From assembly GCA_014874485.1 (NCBI GenBank), contig JADBJK010000024.1, positions 62,001-126,000 on the forward strand: a stretch of DNA of 64,000 nucleotides, written 5' to 3'. Shown here piece after piece: positions 38,890 through 49,253 of the stretch (within the stretch, counting starts at the first letter, position 1; each line of letters begins with the position of its first letter). The notes beneath the pieces were generated by a model. That model made no database searches. It saw only the letters and a program-made list of their open reading frames with translations, and had not been told where the DNA came from. A program made the position numbers and the translations under genes. Origin of the DNA: Chloroflexota bacterium (lineage in GTDB: Bacteria; Chloroflexota; Anaerolineae; DTLA01).

Positions 38890-41800
38890 ATGATGCGCAC
38901 TCGCTGGGTCTGGCTGGGTATTGTGGCCTTGGCGCTTGTCCTTGGTCCACTGTTCATTCGGGGCCCGGCGAGCGCGGATCCGTCCCTCAGCGTCTGCGCC
39001 TGGGCGAAGGATGAACTGGGCAATGGCATCCCAGGGGCGCTCATGACGCTGTGGGGGCGGAGCGGCAGCACATGGTACACGCTGGCAAGCGGCTACACCG
39101 ATTCCACAGGAAACCGGCTCCTCATCTACACCGGCCCCGACTATGAACGTTACGCCGTAACCGAGAACAACCCCGCGGGCTACGTGTCCGTTTCGGCTTC
39201 GGGCCTGGGCTGGACCACCATCAACGCCGACCGCGTGGAGGCGACCTCACCGCCGCCCAGTTGTGCAACGTTCATTGACCGGCCCACGCAGGCCACGTCA
39301 ACCCCCACGCCGACCCGCACGCGCACCAATACGCCCGGCCCCACGAACACCCCCACCAAGACGCCCTCGGTCGTTACGCTGTACCGAATCCAGGGCAGGG
39401 TGGAGGATACCTTTGGCACCGGCCTGGCGGGCTGGACGGTGCGCGCAGACCTGTGGACGGGCTCGTCCTGGCAGATCTCGGCGGATCTCACCACTACCGC
39501 GTGGGACGGGAGTTTCACCCTGGAGGTGAATACGCTGGGGCTGCCGGGCTACTTCCGCATCGTCCAGTGGCAAATGCGGGACGGCTATACCGCGTTCAGC
39601 GCCTCCAGCACCCTGCCCGGCAGCGTCATCGTGGACGCCACGACGATTCTGACGACTTTGCCGTCGCCGGGGACATGGGGCCAGGCAACCTTCGTGCGTC
39701 AGGCTCCAACGCCGACGCCAACCGCCACAGCGGTGGACAGCCGCATCGTGGGCTACGTGCTGCAGGACTTGCCGGAGCCTATCGCCATCCCTGGGGTTAC
39801 GGTAACCCTGTACCAGAAAATGCCCGACGATTCGCTGGTGCCTCTAGCGGTGGACGTAACCGACGAATTCGGCTTCTTTGAGTTCGTGGGCAAGTGGCCC
39901 AATATCACGTTGCTGCTGGTGGAGACCGATCCCGTGGGGTTCTACTCTACGCGGGCGGTGGGCGATGCCTACTGGCACGTCATCACGCCCAACGAGATTC
40001 AGGGCGATCCTGTGCCGACCCATTCCGACTGCCTGTACTTCTTTGACCTGCCGCTGCCTACGGAAACGCCCACGCCGACGGAAACGCTGACGCCATCGCC
40101 GACGGCCACGACCACGGGGACGAGGACGTCAACGCCCACGTTCACGCCTAGCCCGACGGCGACCGACACACCAACCCCTTCGGCCACGCCAACGGCGACA
40201 CCCACGCCCACCGCGTCCGACACGGCGACGACGACGCCCACAGCCTCGGCGACACGCACCGGCACCGCGACCGGCACGGCCACGCCCTCGCCCACGCCGA
40301 CGTTCACCCCTAGCCCGACGGCGACCGCAACCAATACGCCGACGAATACACCAACCGCAACGCCGACGCCGACGGCCACGCCTTCGCCGACGCCGACGTT
40401 CACCCCTAGTCCGACGGCGACCGCAACGCCTACGCCGACGGCCACGCCGACATTTACGCCGACGTTCACCCACACGCCTACCCATACGTTCACGGCGACA
40501 TCTACGCATACGCCGTCGCCGACGCCTACTCCGACGTTCACGCCGACGCGCACCCCGACCGCAACGCCAACCTACACGAGCACGAACACGCGCACGCCGA
40601 CGGCGACGCGGACGGCGACGCCTACTCGCACGTCCACGCGAACACGGACGCCTACGCCGACCCCCACGTTCACCGCCACCGATACGCCCACGCGAACACC
40701 GACCCGCACGCCGACGGCGACGCGGATTCCGCCGCCGGTCTGCAATGACCGCGTGTGCGCGTGGAAGTACGTGGCCATTGCAGTGGACGCAGACGATGAT
40801 GGGCACTTCTCGCCGGGCGACATCGTGGAGTACACCATCCTCGTGCAGACGAACCTGCCGATTCCCGCCGTGCTGACGTTCAGCGACCAGGTCCCGCCGG
40901 GGACCGCGCTTGTGCCCGGCAGCCTGTCCATCACGCCGGTCGGGCATGTGGTGAGCGAGATACCCATCATCTGCACAGCGCCTGTGGACCCGGGTCAGTC
41001 ATTTGTGATCACCTTCAGGGTCGTGATACTGGCGGGAACCACCCGCATCTGCAACCAGGGCCTTGTGTCCACACGGTGCGAGGTGGAGCAGTGCATCTGC
41101 GACGAGTTGACCGACGACCCGTACACGCCGTACGACGATGACCCCACCTGCTTTGACGTGGTTACGCCGACGGCAACGCCAACCACGACGGCGACGGCAA
41201 CCAACACCCCCACGCCCACGCGGCAGCCGCCTCCGGGTTGTACCGACGACGTCTGCGCCTGGAAGACGGACTTGCTCGTCATAGATGGGGATGGAGATGG
41301 CCTGCCTTCGCCGGGGGACACGATTGAGTACGAGATTCTGGTGCAGAACAACCTGACGATCCCGTCGGTGATGACGTTCACCGATCAGATTCCCGAGGGG
41401 ACGATGCTCGTGCCCGGGAGCCTGTCCATTGAGCCGGTGGGCGAGGTGGTCAGCGAGATACCCATCATCTTCCGCGCCGAACTGGAGCCGCACCAGGGCG
41501 TAACGATTCGGTTCCGTGTGGTCATCCTGGAGGGTGTGGACCGCATCTGCAACAGGGGCCTGGTCGCGATCCGCTGCCAGGAGGAGCAGTGCGTGTGCGA
41601 CGAACTCACGGATGACCCGGACACGCCGCTGGACGACGCGACCTGCACCGATGTGTACCCTCCGCCGCCGCCTTCACCCACTCCGACGCCTTCGCCGACA
41701 CCAACGCCAACCGCGACGCGAACGCCAACGCCGACGCTGACGCCCACTCGCGGCCCAGGCTGGCAGGGACAGTTCTGGAAGCGAGCGGCGCTGGTCAATG

Positions 41801-42465
41801 ACGCCGATTCCAATGGGGTCGCATCGCCGGGGGACACAATCCGCTACACGTTGACCCTGGTGAACAGCCTGCCCACGGCGACCTATGGGCTTCTCGTCGT
41901 GGACAACCTGCCGCCGCAGTTGGAGTACATCGCCGGCAGCCTGGTGCTGTCCCATGGCGTGGTGCTGACCTACAGCCCGCTGCAGGTGTACATAGACACG
42001 CTGAACGCAGGGGCGACGGCCACGATTACGCTGGACCTTCGCGTGCGGGGTTCGGGGCAGGGCAACGCGGTGAACCAGGCGGTTCTGTACGTTGGGTCGT
42101 TGGTCAGTTACAGCGACGATCCCGATACGCCTGCCCCAGGGGATGCGACGGTCATCGTCATCGTCTGGCCGGGGCCGACAGCGACGCCGACGTTGACGGC
42201 GACTTCCACGCCCGTGCCAACGGTTACCGGCCTGCCGACAAACACGCCGACGGCCACGCGGACGGCGACACGGACTCCCACGGCGACGTTCACCCCGCAG
42301 GCCACCGCGACCGCGACGCGCACGCCGACGGCAACGGCGACGCGAACGCCCACAGCCACGCCGCGGCCGGTAACGCGCAGGGTGTTCTTGCCGTTCGTGT
42401 CCAGAGGCCCGTGGTGGAGCGGGGCGGGCGTGCAAGGGCAGACTTCGTTTGCGCAGGGCTGGTAG
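38890..42465 (+). CDS. Large exported Thr-Pro-rich multidomain surface protein with DUF11-like repeats
   Basis: Signal peptide [19 protein letters not shown]; carboxypeptidase-regulatory/SpaA-like N-terminal domains; long TPT linkers; three DUF11-like domains each introduced by a D-rich loop ([36 protein letters not shown]); C-terminal [11 protein letters not shown]. Confidence 0.88.
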   Translation: MMRTRWVWLGIVALALVLGPLFIRGPASADPSLSVCAWAKDELGNGIPGALMTLWGRSGSTWYTLASGYTDSTGNRLLIYTGPDYERYAVTENNPAGYVSVSASGLGWTTINADRVEATSPPPSCATFIDRPTQATSTPTPTRTRTNTPGPTNTPTKTPSVVTLYRIQGRVEDTFGTGLAGWTVRADLWTGSSWQISADLTTTAWDGSFTLEVNTLGLPGYFRIVQWQMRDGYTAFSASSTLPGSVIVDATTILTTLPSPGTWGQATFVRQAPTPTPTATAVDSRIVGYVLQDLPEPIAIPGVTVTLYQKMPDDSLVPLAVDVTDEFGFFEFVGKWPNITLLLVETDPVGFYSTRAVGDAYWHVITPNEIQGDPVPTHSDCLYFFDLPLPTETPTPTETLTPSPTATTTGTRTSTPTFTPSPTATDTPTPSATPTATPTPTASDTATTTPTASATRTGTATGTATPSPTPTFTPSPTATATNTPTNTPTATPTPTATPSPTPTFTPSPTATATPTPTATPTFTPTFTHTPTHTFTATSTHTPSPTPTPTFTPTRTPTATPTYTSTNTRTPTATRTATPTRTSTRTRTPTPTPTFTATDTPTRTPTRTPTATRIPPPVCNDRVCAWKYVAIAVDADDDGHFSPGDIVEYTILVQTNLPIPAVLTFSDQVPPGTALVPGSLSITPVGHVVSEIPIICTAPVDPGQSFVITFRVVILAGTTRICNQGLVSTRCEVEQCICDELTDDPYTPYDDDPTCFDVVTPTATPTTTATATNTPTPTRQPPPGCTDDVCAWKTDLLVIDGDGDGLPSPGDTIEYEILVQNNLTIPSVMTFTDQIPEGTMLVPGSLSIEPVGEVVSEIPIIFRAELEPHQGVTIRFRVVILEGVDRICNRGLVAIRCQEEQCVCDELTDDPDTPLDDATCTDVYPPPPPSPTPTPSPTPTPTATRTPTPTLTPTRGPGWQGQFWKRAALVNDADSNGVASPGDTIRYTLTLVNSLPTATYGLLVVDNLPPQLEYIAGSLVLSHGVVLTYSPLQVYIDTLNAGATATITLDLRVRGSGQGNAVNQAVLYVGSLVSYSDDPDTPAPGDATVIVIVWPGPTATPTLTATSTPVPTVTGLPTNTPTATRTATRTPTATFTPQATATATRTPTATATRTPTATPRPVTRRVFLPFVSRGPWWSGAGVQGQTSFAQGW
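40060..40730 (+). repeat. ~670-bp Thr-Pro codon repeat tract
   Basis: Reiterated acgcc/gacg units with longer near-repeats (e.g. [17 protein letters not shown] / [17 protein letters not shown]). Confidence 0.92.
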
Positions 42466-42491
42466 TCCGATTCGTTGGGGATGACGACAGC

Positions 42492-42525
42492 GGAAGCCCC
42501 CACCGAACGCAGAGTGGGGGCTTCC
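42492..42525. terminator. Strong intergenic hairpin between convergent genes
   Basis: GGAAGCCCCCAC-N10-GTGGGGGCTTCC. Confidence 0.65.
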
Positions 42526-42535
42526 ACATACTCTG

Positions 42536-43333
42536 CTATTTCGTCCGACCCCGGAGGGTGAGCAGCCCTTCTTCCTGCTTGAACTCGGTGATCACGAAGT
42601 CGCCAAGGTTGACGCTCTTCGGCCGGGCCGGATCCACATACCACAGGGCGTTGTTGACCATGCCCTCGGCCATGGCGTACCAGTTGGCACCCCCGCCGAT
42701 TTGGGCGATTGTGCTCGGGTCCAGCAGGTCGCGCGGTGCCTCGCCGGCAGAAGTCGGGGCGGGCGTGATGCGCAGCCTCGGCTCGCCGTTCACGACCTCA
42801 AAGCAGAAGTAGCACAAAATCCAGGTCTTCATGTCGCTGAGTTTGTAGCGGGGGATGCCGGACTGGAGCACGATGTTACCGTGTACCTCTGCGTCAATGA
42901 CCAGCGCCCGCCCGGTGGCGACCAGCCGTGCGTTGATGACAATCTCGTCCGGATGGATGTGCGCTTCGGGCCAGTAGATTTCGGGGTCCACGGAGTCTTT
43001 GGTGGCCAGGGCGACGAGTTCGCTCAAATCGGCATCGGTCAGGGTTAGTACGAAGTCCTGGTTCTTCCCCGTGGGCAGCCGCTCCAGAAGGCTGAGCACC
43101 GGTGTGCTGGTGGGCGTGGGAGCGACGGTGAACGTCGGCGTGGGTGGAGCGGGGGTGGGGCTGGGCGCGAGCGTCGCCGTCGCAGTTGGGGCCGGCCGCG
43201 TAGTCGCCACAGGTGGCGCGGCGGTGGGTGCGCTGGTGGGGGTGGGGGCTGCGGGTCGCCCGCACGCGCCAAATGTGAGGGCGACGGCGATGAGGCCGGT
43301 GAGGACCGCCGCAGCAAGGGGTCTGAGTTTCAT
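42536..43333 (-). CDS. Hypothetical lipoprotein with Thr-Pro linker
   Basis: MKLRPLAAAVLTGLIAVALTFGACGRP lipobox; ATG at 43333. Confidence 0.78.
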   Translation of the reverse strand: MKLRPLAAAVLTGLIAVALTFGACGRPAAPTPTSAPTAAPPVATTRPAPTATATLAPSPTPAPPTPTFTVAPTPTSTPVLSLLERLPTGKNQDFVLTLTDADLSELVALATKDSVDPEIYWPEAHIHPDEIVINARLVATGRALVIDAEVHGNIVLQSGIPRYKLSDMKTWILCYFCFEVVNGEPRLRITPAPTSAGEAPRDLLDPSTIAQIGGGANWYAMAEGMVNNALWYVDPARPKSVNLGDFVITEFKQEEGLLTLRGRTK

Positions 43334-43396
43334 TTCTATCCTCCTTTCCTCCGCCGTTGAGCGTGCCAAAGAGCCGTCGTGAATGTTCGCACAATG

Positions 43397-43425
43397 TTGA
43401 CAAACGGCGAAAAGTGTGATAAAAT
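43397..43425 (+). promoter_or_regulatory. Consensus-like sigma70 promoter on + strand, no downstream + strand CDS
   Basis: TTGACA - 17 nt - TAAAAT. Confidence 0.7.
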
Positions 43426-43429
43426 ACGA

Positions 43430-43527
43430 CTAGAGAAGTCTGGTTTTGACAACTTCTCACCTAGCCCTCCTCAGGCAGAAGCGGCGGCCTGGTACCCCCG
43501 ACCAGGTCGCCGCTTCACTTTGGGGGC
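43430..43527 (+). ncRNA. Candidate structured small RNA
   Basis: Promoter immediately upstream; hairpin 1 CTAGAGAAGT...ACTTCTCACCTAG; hairpin 2 GAAGCGGCGGCCTGGT-acccccg-ACCAGGTCGCCGCTTC (16 bp, 43478-43516); loop CCCCC can pair with GGGGG at 43522-43526. Confidence 0.4.
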
Positions 43528-45212
43528 TACTGTTGCTTGGCCTTGGCCATCTTCGCACGCTCTTCTTCCACGAGGACGCGGCGGAGGATTTTGCCCACCA
43601 TCGTTTTGGGGAGGTCCTTGCGGAACTCCACAATGCGGGGGACTTTGTACTTGGCGAGGTTCTGGCGGCAGAACTCTATGATTTCCTGTTCGGTCGCCGT
43701 CTCGCCCTCTTTGAGCACGACGTAGGCCTTCACGACCTCGCCCAGGTACTCATCGGGCACGCCCGCAACGACGGCCTCTTTGATTTTCGGGTGCTGGTAG
43801 AGCACCTCTTCCACGTCGCGTGGGTAGATGTTGAACCCACCGGCGATGATCATGTCCTTCTTGCGGTCCACGATCTGGAAGTAGCCGTCGGCGTCGCGGC
43901 GGGCGATGTCGCCGGTGTAGAGCCAGCCTTCACGGAGCACGAGGGCTGTCTCGTCCGGGCGGTTCCAGTACCCCTTCATCACCTGCGGGCCTTTGATGAT
44001 GAGTTCACCAGCCTCGCCCGGCGGCAACTCCCGGGTCCCGGTTTCCAGGTCCACGATTTTGGCGTCGGTATCGGGGAAGGGGATGCCAATGGTGCCGATG
44101 CGGCAGTCGCCGAACACCGGGTTGCCGTGGGTAACCGGCGAGGCCTCGCTGAGGCCGTAGCCCTCCACCAGGCGGCCGCCCGTCAGTTCCTGGAACTTCT
44201 GCTGGACCTCCACGGGCAGGCCCGCGGCCCCGCTGATGCAGGCGCGGATGGATCGCAGGTTGTACTCCTTGATATCGGGGTAGTTGTTGATGGCCACGTA
44301 CATGGTGGGCACGCCGGGGAAGATGGTGGGCTGGTGTTTGTTGATGGCCTCCAGCACGTCTTTGAGTTTGAACTGGGGGAGCAGGATGACGGGCGAGGCC
44401 ATGTAGATGCCCGCGTTCATGCAGGTGGTCATCCCGTAACTGTGGAACAGGGGCAGGGCCGCGAGGAACTTCTCCTGGCCCCTGCGCCCGGAACACCAGA
44501 CCGCGCACTGGATGGCATTGGCGACAAGATTCCGGTGGCTCAGTTCAGCCGCCTTCGGTACGCCGGTGGTGCCGCCTGTGTAAAGGAGGCACGCTGTGTC
44601 TTGAGGCGTAACGGGGACGGGCTGGGGCTTCGCAGGGGCCGTGCGGAGGAAGTCCTGGAACCAGATCGTATTCGGGTCTTTGGAGATGTCCACCGCATGC
44701 CCCTCTTTCTTCTCCTTCAGCAGCGTGAACATGAAGCGAAGGATGGGCGGGAAGTACTCCTTGATGCTGGTAACGATGACGCGCTTCAGCGGAGTGCGGT
44801 CGCGGATGGCCTTGACCACCGGGTACAGTTTGCTCAGGGCGACGATGGTCTCGGAGCCGGAGTCGTTGAGTTGGTGCTCCAACTCGCGGGCGACGTAGAG
44901 CGGGTTGCAGGGTACGACAATGCCACCTGCCCGCAGTGTGCCGTAGTACGCGATGATGAACTGCGGGCAGTTGGGGAGGTAGATGGCAACTCGGTCGCCC
45001 TTTTTGACGCCCATCTGTTGCAGCCCTGCGGCGAAGCGGTCGGCCAATGCGTCCAGTTGTTGGTACGTGAGCACCGCGTCAAAGAATATGGTAGCGGGGC
45101 TCTGGGGATAATCGCGTGCGGCATCGGCAAGGTTCTGGTGGAGCGGGATGTCGGGGTAGGGGATGCTTGCGGGCACACCGGGTTCGTAGAATTTCAGCCA
45201 GGGTCTTTCCAT
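43527..45212 (-). CDS. AMP-forming long-chain fatty-acid-CoA ligase (FadD-like)
   Basis: LLYTGGTTGVPKAAELSHRN, EGYGLSEASPVTH, GEAGELIIKGPQVMKGYWNRPDET, YTGDIARRDADGYFQIVDRKKDMII. Confidence 0.93.
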   Translation of the reverse strand: MERPWLKFYEPGVPASIPYPDIPLHQNLADAARDYPQSPATIFFDAVLTYQQLDALADRFAAGLQQMGVKKGDRVAIYLPNCPQFIIAYYGTLRAGGIVVPCNPLYVARELEHQLNDSGSETIVALSKLYPVVKAIRDRTPLKRVIVTSIKEYFPPILRFMFTLLKEKKEGHAVDISKDPNTIWFQDFLRTAPAKPQPVPVTPQDTACLLYTGGTTGVPKAAELSHRNLVANAIQCAVWCSGRRGQEKFLAALPLFHSYGMTTCMNAGIYMASPVILLPQFKLKDVLEAINKHQPTIFPGVPTMYVAINNYPDIKEYNLRSIRACISGAAGLPVEVQQKFQELTGGRLVEGYGLSEASPVTHGNPVFGDCRIGTIGIPFPDTDAKIVDLETGTRELPPGEAGELIIKGPQVMKGYWNRPDETALVLREGWLYTGDIARRDADGYFQIVDRKKDMIIAGGFNIYPRDVEEVLYQHPKIKEAVVAGVPDEYLGEVVKAYVVLKEGETATEQEIIEFCRQNLAKYKVPRIVEFRKDLPKTMVGKILRRVLVEEERAKMAKAKQQ

Positions 45213-45380
45213 TTCAGTCTCCTCCTTGTTCTCTGATGGCCGGGTGTCGGCCACGGCGGATAGGGACTGGCCTGCTGCAAGGTGCAGCAGGGGTGCCGAA
45301 TACCACGACGAAACCAGGGGTGTATGCCTACGACGAGGGTGCCTTCCGAGAGATAGTATAGCGTGGAATGGGTTGTGGTG

Positions 45381-46079
45381 TCAAGAGGGAATTGAGTTTT
45401 CGGCCTGCAAAAGGCGCAGAGCAGCCGACGCAGCCTGCTGGGCAGCCGCTTGCTTGCTGGCCCCGGTCCCAACGCCGAGGACGCGGTCGTTCAACACGAC
45501 CTGGACGGTGAAGACCTTGGCGTGGTCTGGGCCTTCCTCCGAGACCGTTTCGTATGTGGGCGTGAGGTGGTAGCGCGCCTGGACCCATTCTTGGAGCAGG
45601 CTCTTGGGGTCGCGTGCCGATTGATCGTGCAGGGCGCGCTCCAGTTCAGGCGCGAGGATGGGCTTGAATATGGCGCGGACAACGTCCAGACCCGCGTCCA
45701 GGTACACCGCGCCGACCAGGGCTTCAAAGGCCGCGCAGAGGTTGTGGGGGCGGGAGCGCCCTCCGCTTTCGGCCTCGCCCTTGCCGAGCAGAAGGTGCTC
45801 GCCCAGGCGAATTCCCTGGGCCAGACGGGCGAGCGTGTCCTCGCGGACGAGGCGGGCGCGCAAGTTGGTCATCTCGCCCTCCGCGAGGTCGGGGTGCTCG
45901 CGGAAGAGCCATTCGGCCACCATGAAATCCAGCACCGCGTCGCCCAGGTATTCCAGCCTTTCGTTGTCCGCCAGCAGGCTGTCGCGGTTTTCGTTTACAT
46001 AAGACGAGTGAGTCAGCGCCTGCTGGAGCAGTGCAGGATCGCGAAACTCGTAGTGCAGGATTTGTTCAAGAGGGTGCAT
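45381..46079 (-). CDS. rnc: Ribonuclease III
   Basis: QALTHSSYVNENRD, NERLEYLGDAVLDFMVAEWLF, C-terminal dsRBD GVGTGASKQAAAQQAASAALRLL; ATG at 46079. Confidence 0.95.
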   Translation of the reverse strand: MHPLEQILHYEFRDPALLQQALTHSSYVNENRDSLLADNERLEYLGDAVLDFMVAEWLFREHPDLAEGEMTNLRARLVREDTLARLAQGIRLGEHLLLGKGEAESGGRSRPHNLCAAFEALVGAVYLDAGLDVVRAIFKPILAPELERALHDQSARDPKSLLQEWVQARYHLTPTYETVSEEGPDHAKVFTVQVVLNDRVLGVGTGASKQAAAQQAASAALRLLQAENSIPS

Positions 46080-46182
46080 AAACGTCGCCTCTGGCGCGAA
46101 CTTCTGGGGGAGTATAGCACGCTGGCGGGCGGCGGGCAAGAATGCGCCTGCCCGCATTAGGTTCTAAGTTCGCGGTATCTGT

Positions 46183-46685
46183 CATTGCGAGGGCGCGCGG
46201 CGCCCGTAGGGACAATTCATCAATTGTCCCTACTGAGGCGCGCAGGGCCGAAGAATCTCGTCAACCGAGATGCTTCGCTTCGCTCGCAATGACAGCCCCA
46301 GCCCTGTCATTCTGAGGCGCGCAGCGCCGAAGAATCTCGTCAACCGAGATGCTTCGCTTCGCTCAGCATGACAGATGGAGCGTGGGGATTGCTTCGCTTC
46401 GCTCGCAATGACAGCCCCAGCCCTGTCATTCTGAGGCGCGCAGCGCCGAAGAATCTCGTCAACCGAGATGCTTCGCTTCGCTCAGCATGACAGATGGAGC
46501 GTGGGGATTGCTTCGCTTCGCTCGCAATGACAGCCCCAGCCCTGTCATTCTGAGGCGTGAAGCGCCGAAGAATCTCGTCAACCGAGATGCTTCGCTTCGC
46601 TCGCAATGACGCGAGAAGGCACGTGCGACGCACCTCCGAGGTGCGTCGCACGTGGGAATTGCTTCGCTTCGCTCGCAATGACAAA
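46183..46685. repeat. Repeat island 6: tandem mosaic with 28-bp and 35-bp palindromes
   Basis: gtagggacaattcatcaattgtccctac 46206-46233; three to four copies of cattctgaggcgcgcagcgccgaagaatctcgtcaaccgagatgcttcgcttcgctcagcatgacagatggagcgtggggattgcttcgcttcgctcgcaatgacagccccagccctgt; palindrome 46620-46654. Confidence 0.92.
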
Positions 46686-46748
46686 ACCAAATCGTGTGCA
46701 TGCAATTCGCCATCAGAAGACGGAACAGAGTGGCTGGCTGGAACGACT

Positions 46749-46777
46749 TTGCCGTTGGCGCGCTCCTGCGCTATACT
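46749..46777 (+). promoter_or_regulatory. Promoter of glycyl-radical enzyme operon
   Basis: TTGCCG - 17 nt - TATACT. Confidence 0.6.
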
Positions 46778-46827
46778 AGCGGCGTTCTGAGTGTCTGTTG
46801 TCCAGACCTGAAAGGGAGGAAGACTTC

Positions 46828-49233
46828 ATGAGCACGTCAGAGACCTGCACAGTTGTGTCCCCTGCACAGATTTGGTCCGCCGCCGAAACCCTGTCCCCAC
46901 GCATCCGACGACTGCGCGATGAGTATTGGTCTTTCTACACGCGCGACTTCACGAACGAGGTGCGGGCCTATACCACAGGGACGCCGTGGGATGTCGTGTA
47001 TTCCATCTGGAACTGGACCAATGTTCCCGAAGTGGCGATGTTCCAGCGCGGGTATCGGAGTTACCTGCTGGCGGCGGCGACTCCTGTGGCACTTCCCGCG
47101 GGATTCTGGGATGAGCCTCTGGTGGTGCGGCGCGCGCTGTTTTTCCGCGAGGTGTTGCGACACCACCTGCCCGTGCAGATACGGGAGGGGGAATTGGTCG
47201 TCGGCTCGCACTTCAATACCGGCTTGTCGCGGTGCCTGAAGCGCGATGAGGCCAAGCAGCGGGACCGCGAGGAGGAAGCGTTCTTCAAAGAGTGGGACAA
47301 ACTGAACAGTGTGGGCGTGGGCAACTGCGGGGCGGTGCCCGGACATCTCATCCCGAATTACCCCAAGGCACTGCGCATGGGGTGGAAGGGCATTCGGGAC
47401 GAGGCGCAGGCCGTTGCCGATGATCCCCAGAGTACGAGAGAGCAGCGCGATTTGGCGCGCGCTGTGGTCATCTGCGCGGAGGCGGTGCCGGAGTTCATGG
47501 AGCGGTATGCTGCGGAGGCCGAGCGGCAAGCCGCCGAGGTGGCCGACCCTGCCCGTCGCGCCGAACTGCTGGAGGTCGCCCGCATCTGCCGCAAGGTGCC
47601 CTGGCTCCCGCCGGAGACCTTCCCCGAGGCGCTGCAGGCGCTGTGGACCACGCACATGCTGCTCATGGCGGCGGAGAGTTATCCGGGGCCTGGCGTGTCC
47701 CCTGGGCGGGTGGACCAGTACCTGTATCCGTACTACGAGGCCGACATCCAGTCGGGCCGACTGACCCGCGAGCAGGCGAAGGAATGGCTGGAATGCTGGT
47801 GGATCAAGCACAACTACGTGTACGATTACCAGGGCTGGGTCGGGACGAATCAGGGCATCAATTCATCCTTCGGCCAGTTGATTACGCTGGCGGGGATGAA
47901 GGCGGATGGGAGCGATGCTTCCAATGATCTGACCTACCTCATGCTGGACATCATAGAGGAGATCAACCTGCTGGAGCCGAAGCCGAACGTCCGGGTGCAC
48001 GCGCGCACGCCGGATCGGTTGCTGCAGCGCCTTGTGGACATGCTGTCCAAGACGCAGGGTTCGGCGTTCCTCATCAATTTTGACGAAAACTCCATGGCCG
48101 GGCTGCGATGGCAGGGGCTGCCGGAAGACCGCCTGTGGGACTACGCGCCTGTGGGCTGCCTGGAGAACACGCTGCAAGGGTGCGACCGCTCGGGCACGGT
48201 GGATGTGAATCTCAATCTGGCGAAGGCGGTGGAACTGGCGCTGAACGATGGCCGGGATATGGCCACAGGCAAGCAGATCGGCCCGAAGACGGGCGACCCA
48301 CGCGGGTTCCGCTCCTTTGACGAGTTCTACGCCGCTTTCCGCGCGCAGTTGAAGCATCTGTTGGAATGGATCATCCGCGTGAACGACATGGCCGACGCTG
48401 GGCGGGCGCGCTGGGAGCCGGTGCCGTACATGAGCGCGCTGGTGGACGGGTGCCTGCAAAGCGGCAAGGACAGCAATGCCGGCGGCGCGGAGTTCAACTT
48501 CCTGACGGTGGAGGGAGTTGCGCTGGCGACGGCGGCAGACAGCCTCGCGGCCGTGAAGAAGTTGGTCTTTGAGGAGAAGCAGATCGCCATGGACGACCTG
48601 CTCGCGGCGCTGCGGGCGAACTTTGAGGGCCACGAGGCGCTGCGTCAGACGCTCATCAACAAGTCGCCGAAGTACGGGAACGACGACCCCTACGTGGACG
48701 ACATCGCGCGGGATGTGAGCCGTTTCTGGACGGAGGAGGCCTTCAAGCACGTGTCGCCCACCGGGAAGCGTTACCGCGGGGGGTATCTCTCGTGGAACTA
48801 CTGGATCGCGTATGCCCCGACGACCGCGGCCACGCCCGACGGCCGCCGCAGAGGCCAGTACCTGTCCAATGCCGTGTGCCCGGTCAACGGGGCGGACCAC
48901 AAAGGCCCGACGGCTGTCATCAAGAGCGTGGGGCGACTTGGCCTGGAGACGGCGCCGAATGGCGCAAGCCACACCATGAGTTTCAGCCCGGCGTTGCTGC
49001 GGAACCCCGAGCAGCGGCAAAAACTGGCTGCGCTGCTGCGCGCGTATGGCAAGGTGGGGGGCACGTGCCTGCAGATCAACGTCATCAGCCCTGAGACGCT
49101 TCGCGAAGCCCAGAAGCACCCCGATGAGTACCGCAACCTGCTGGTGCGGGTTACGGGGTACAATGCGTACTTCGTGGGGCTGGGCAAGGAGATTCAGGAC
49201 GAGATCATCGCCCGCGAGAGCCACGCGCTGTAG
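46828..49233 (+). CDS. Glycyl-radical enzyme (PFL-like superfamily, CxE-type, substrate unknown)
   Basis: Active-site GCLENTLQG (Cys codon 48157-48159, Glu two residues on); glycyl loop RVTGYNAYFVGLGKEIQDEII (Gly codon 49156-49158); ATG at 46828 with gggagga. Confidence 0.93.
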   Translation: MSTSETCTVVSPAQIWSAAETLSPRIRRLRDEYWSFYTRDFTNEVRAYTTGTPWDVVYSIWNWTNVPEVAMFQRGYRSYLLAAATPVALPAGFWDEPLVVRRALFFREVLRHHLPVQIREGELVVGSHFNTGLSRCLKRDEAKQRDREEEAFFKEWDKLNSVGVGNCGAVPGHLIPNYPKALRMGWKGIRDEAQAVADDPQSTREQRDLARAVVICAEAVPEFMERYAAEAERQAAEVADPARRAELLEVARICRKVPWLPPETFPEALQALWTTHMLLMAAESYPGPGVSPGRVDQYLYPYYEADIQSGRLTREQAKEWLECWWIKHNYVYDYQGWVGTNQGINSSFGQLITLAGMKADGSDASNDLTYLMLDIIEEINLLEPKPNVRVHARTPDRLLQRLVDMLSKTQGSAFLINFDENSMAGLRWQGLPEDRLWDYAPVGCLENTLQGCDRSGTVDVNLNLAKAVELALNDGRDMATGKQIGPKTGDPRGFRSFDEFYAAFRAQLKHLLEWIIRVNDMADAGRARWEPVPYMSALVDGCLQSGKDSNAGGAEFNFLTVEGVALATAADSLAAVKKLVFEEKQIAMDDLLAALRANFEGHEALRQTLINKSPKYGNDDPYVDDIARDVSRFWTEEAFKHVSPTGKRYRGGYLSWNYWIAYAPTTAATPDGRRRGQYLSNAVCPVNGADHKGPTAVIKSVGRLGLETAPNGASHTMSFSPALLRNPEQRQKLAALLRAYGKVGGTCLQINVISPETLREAQKHPDEYRNLLVRVTGYNAYFVGLGKEIQDEIIARESHAL

Positions 49234-49253
49234 GCCGGGCACGGGGGAGACCA

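Noticed and set aside
45988-46000. GTTTACATAAG Xer-like string in rnc
   Set aside because: Encodes the conserved SSYVNEN segment of RNase III; best explained by coding. It shows such 11-mers can arise by chance.
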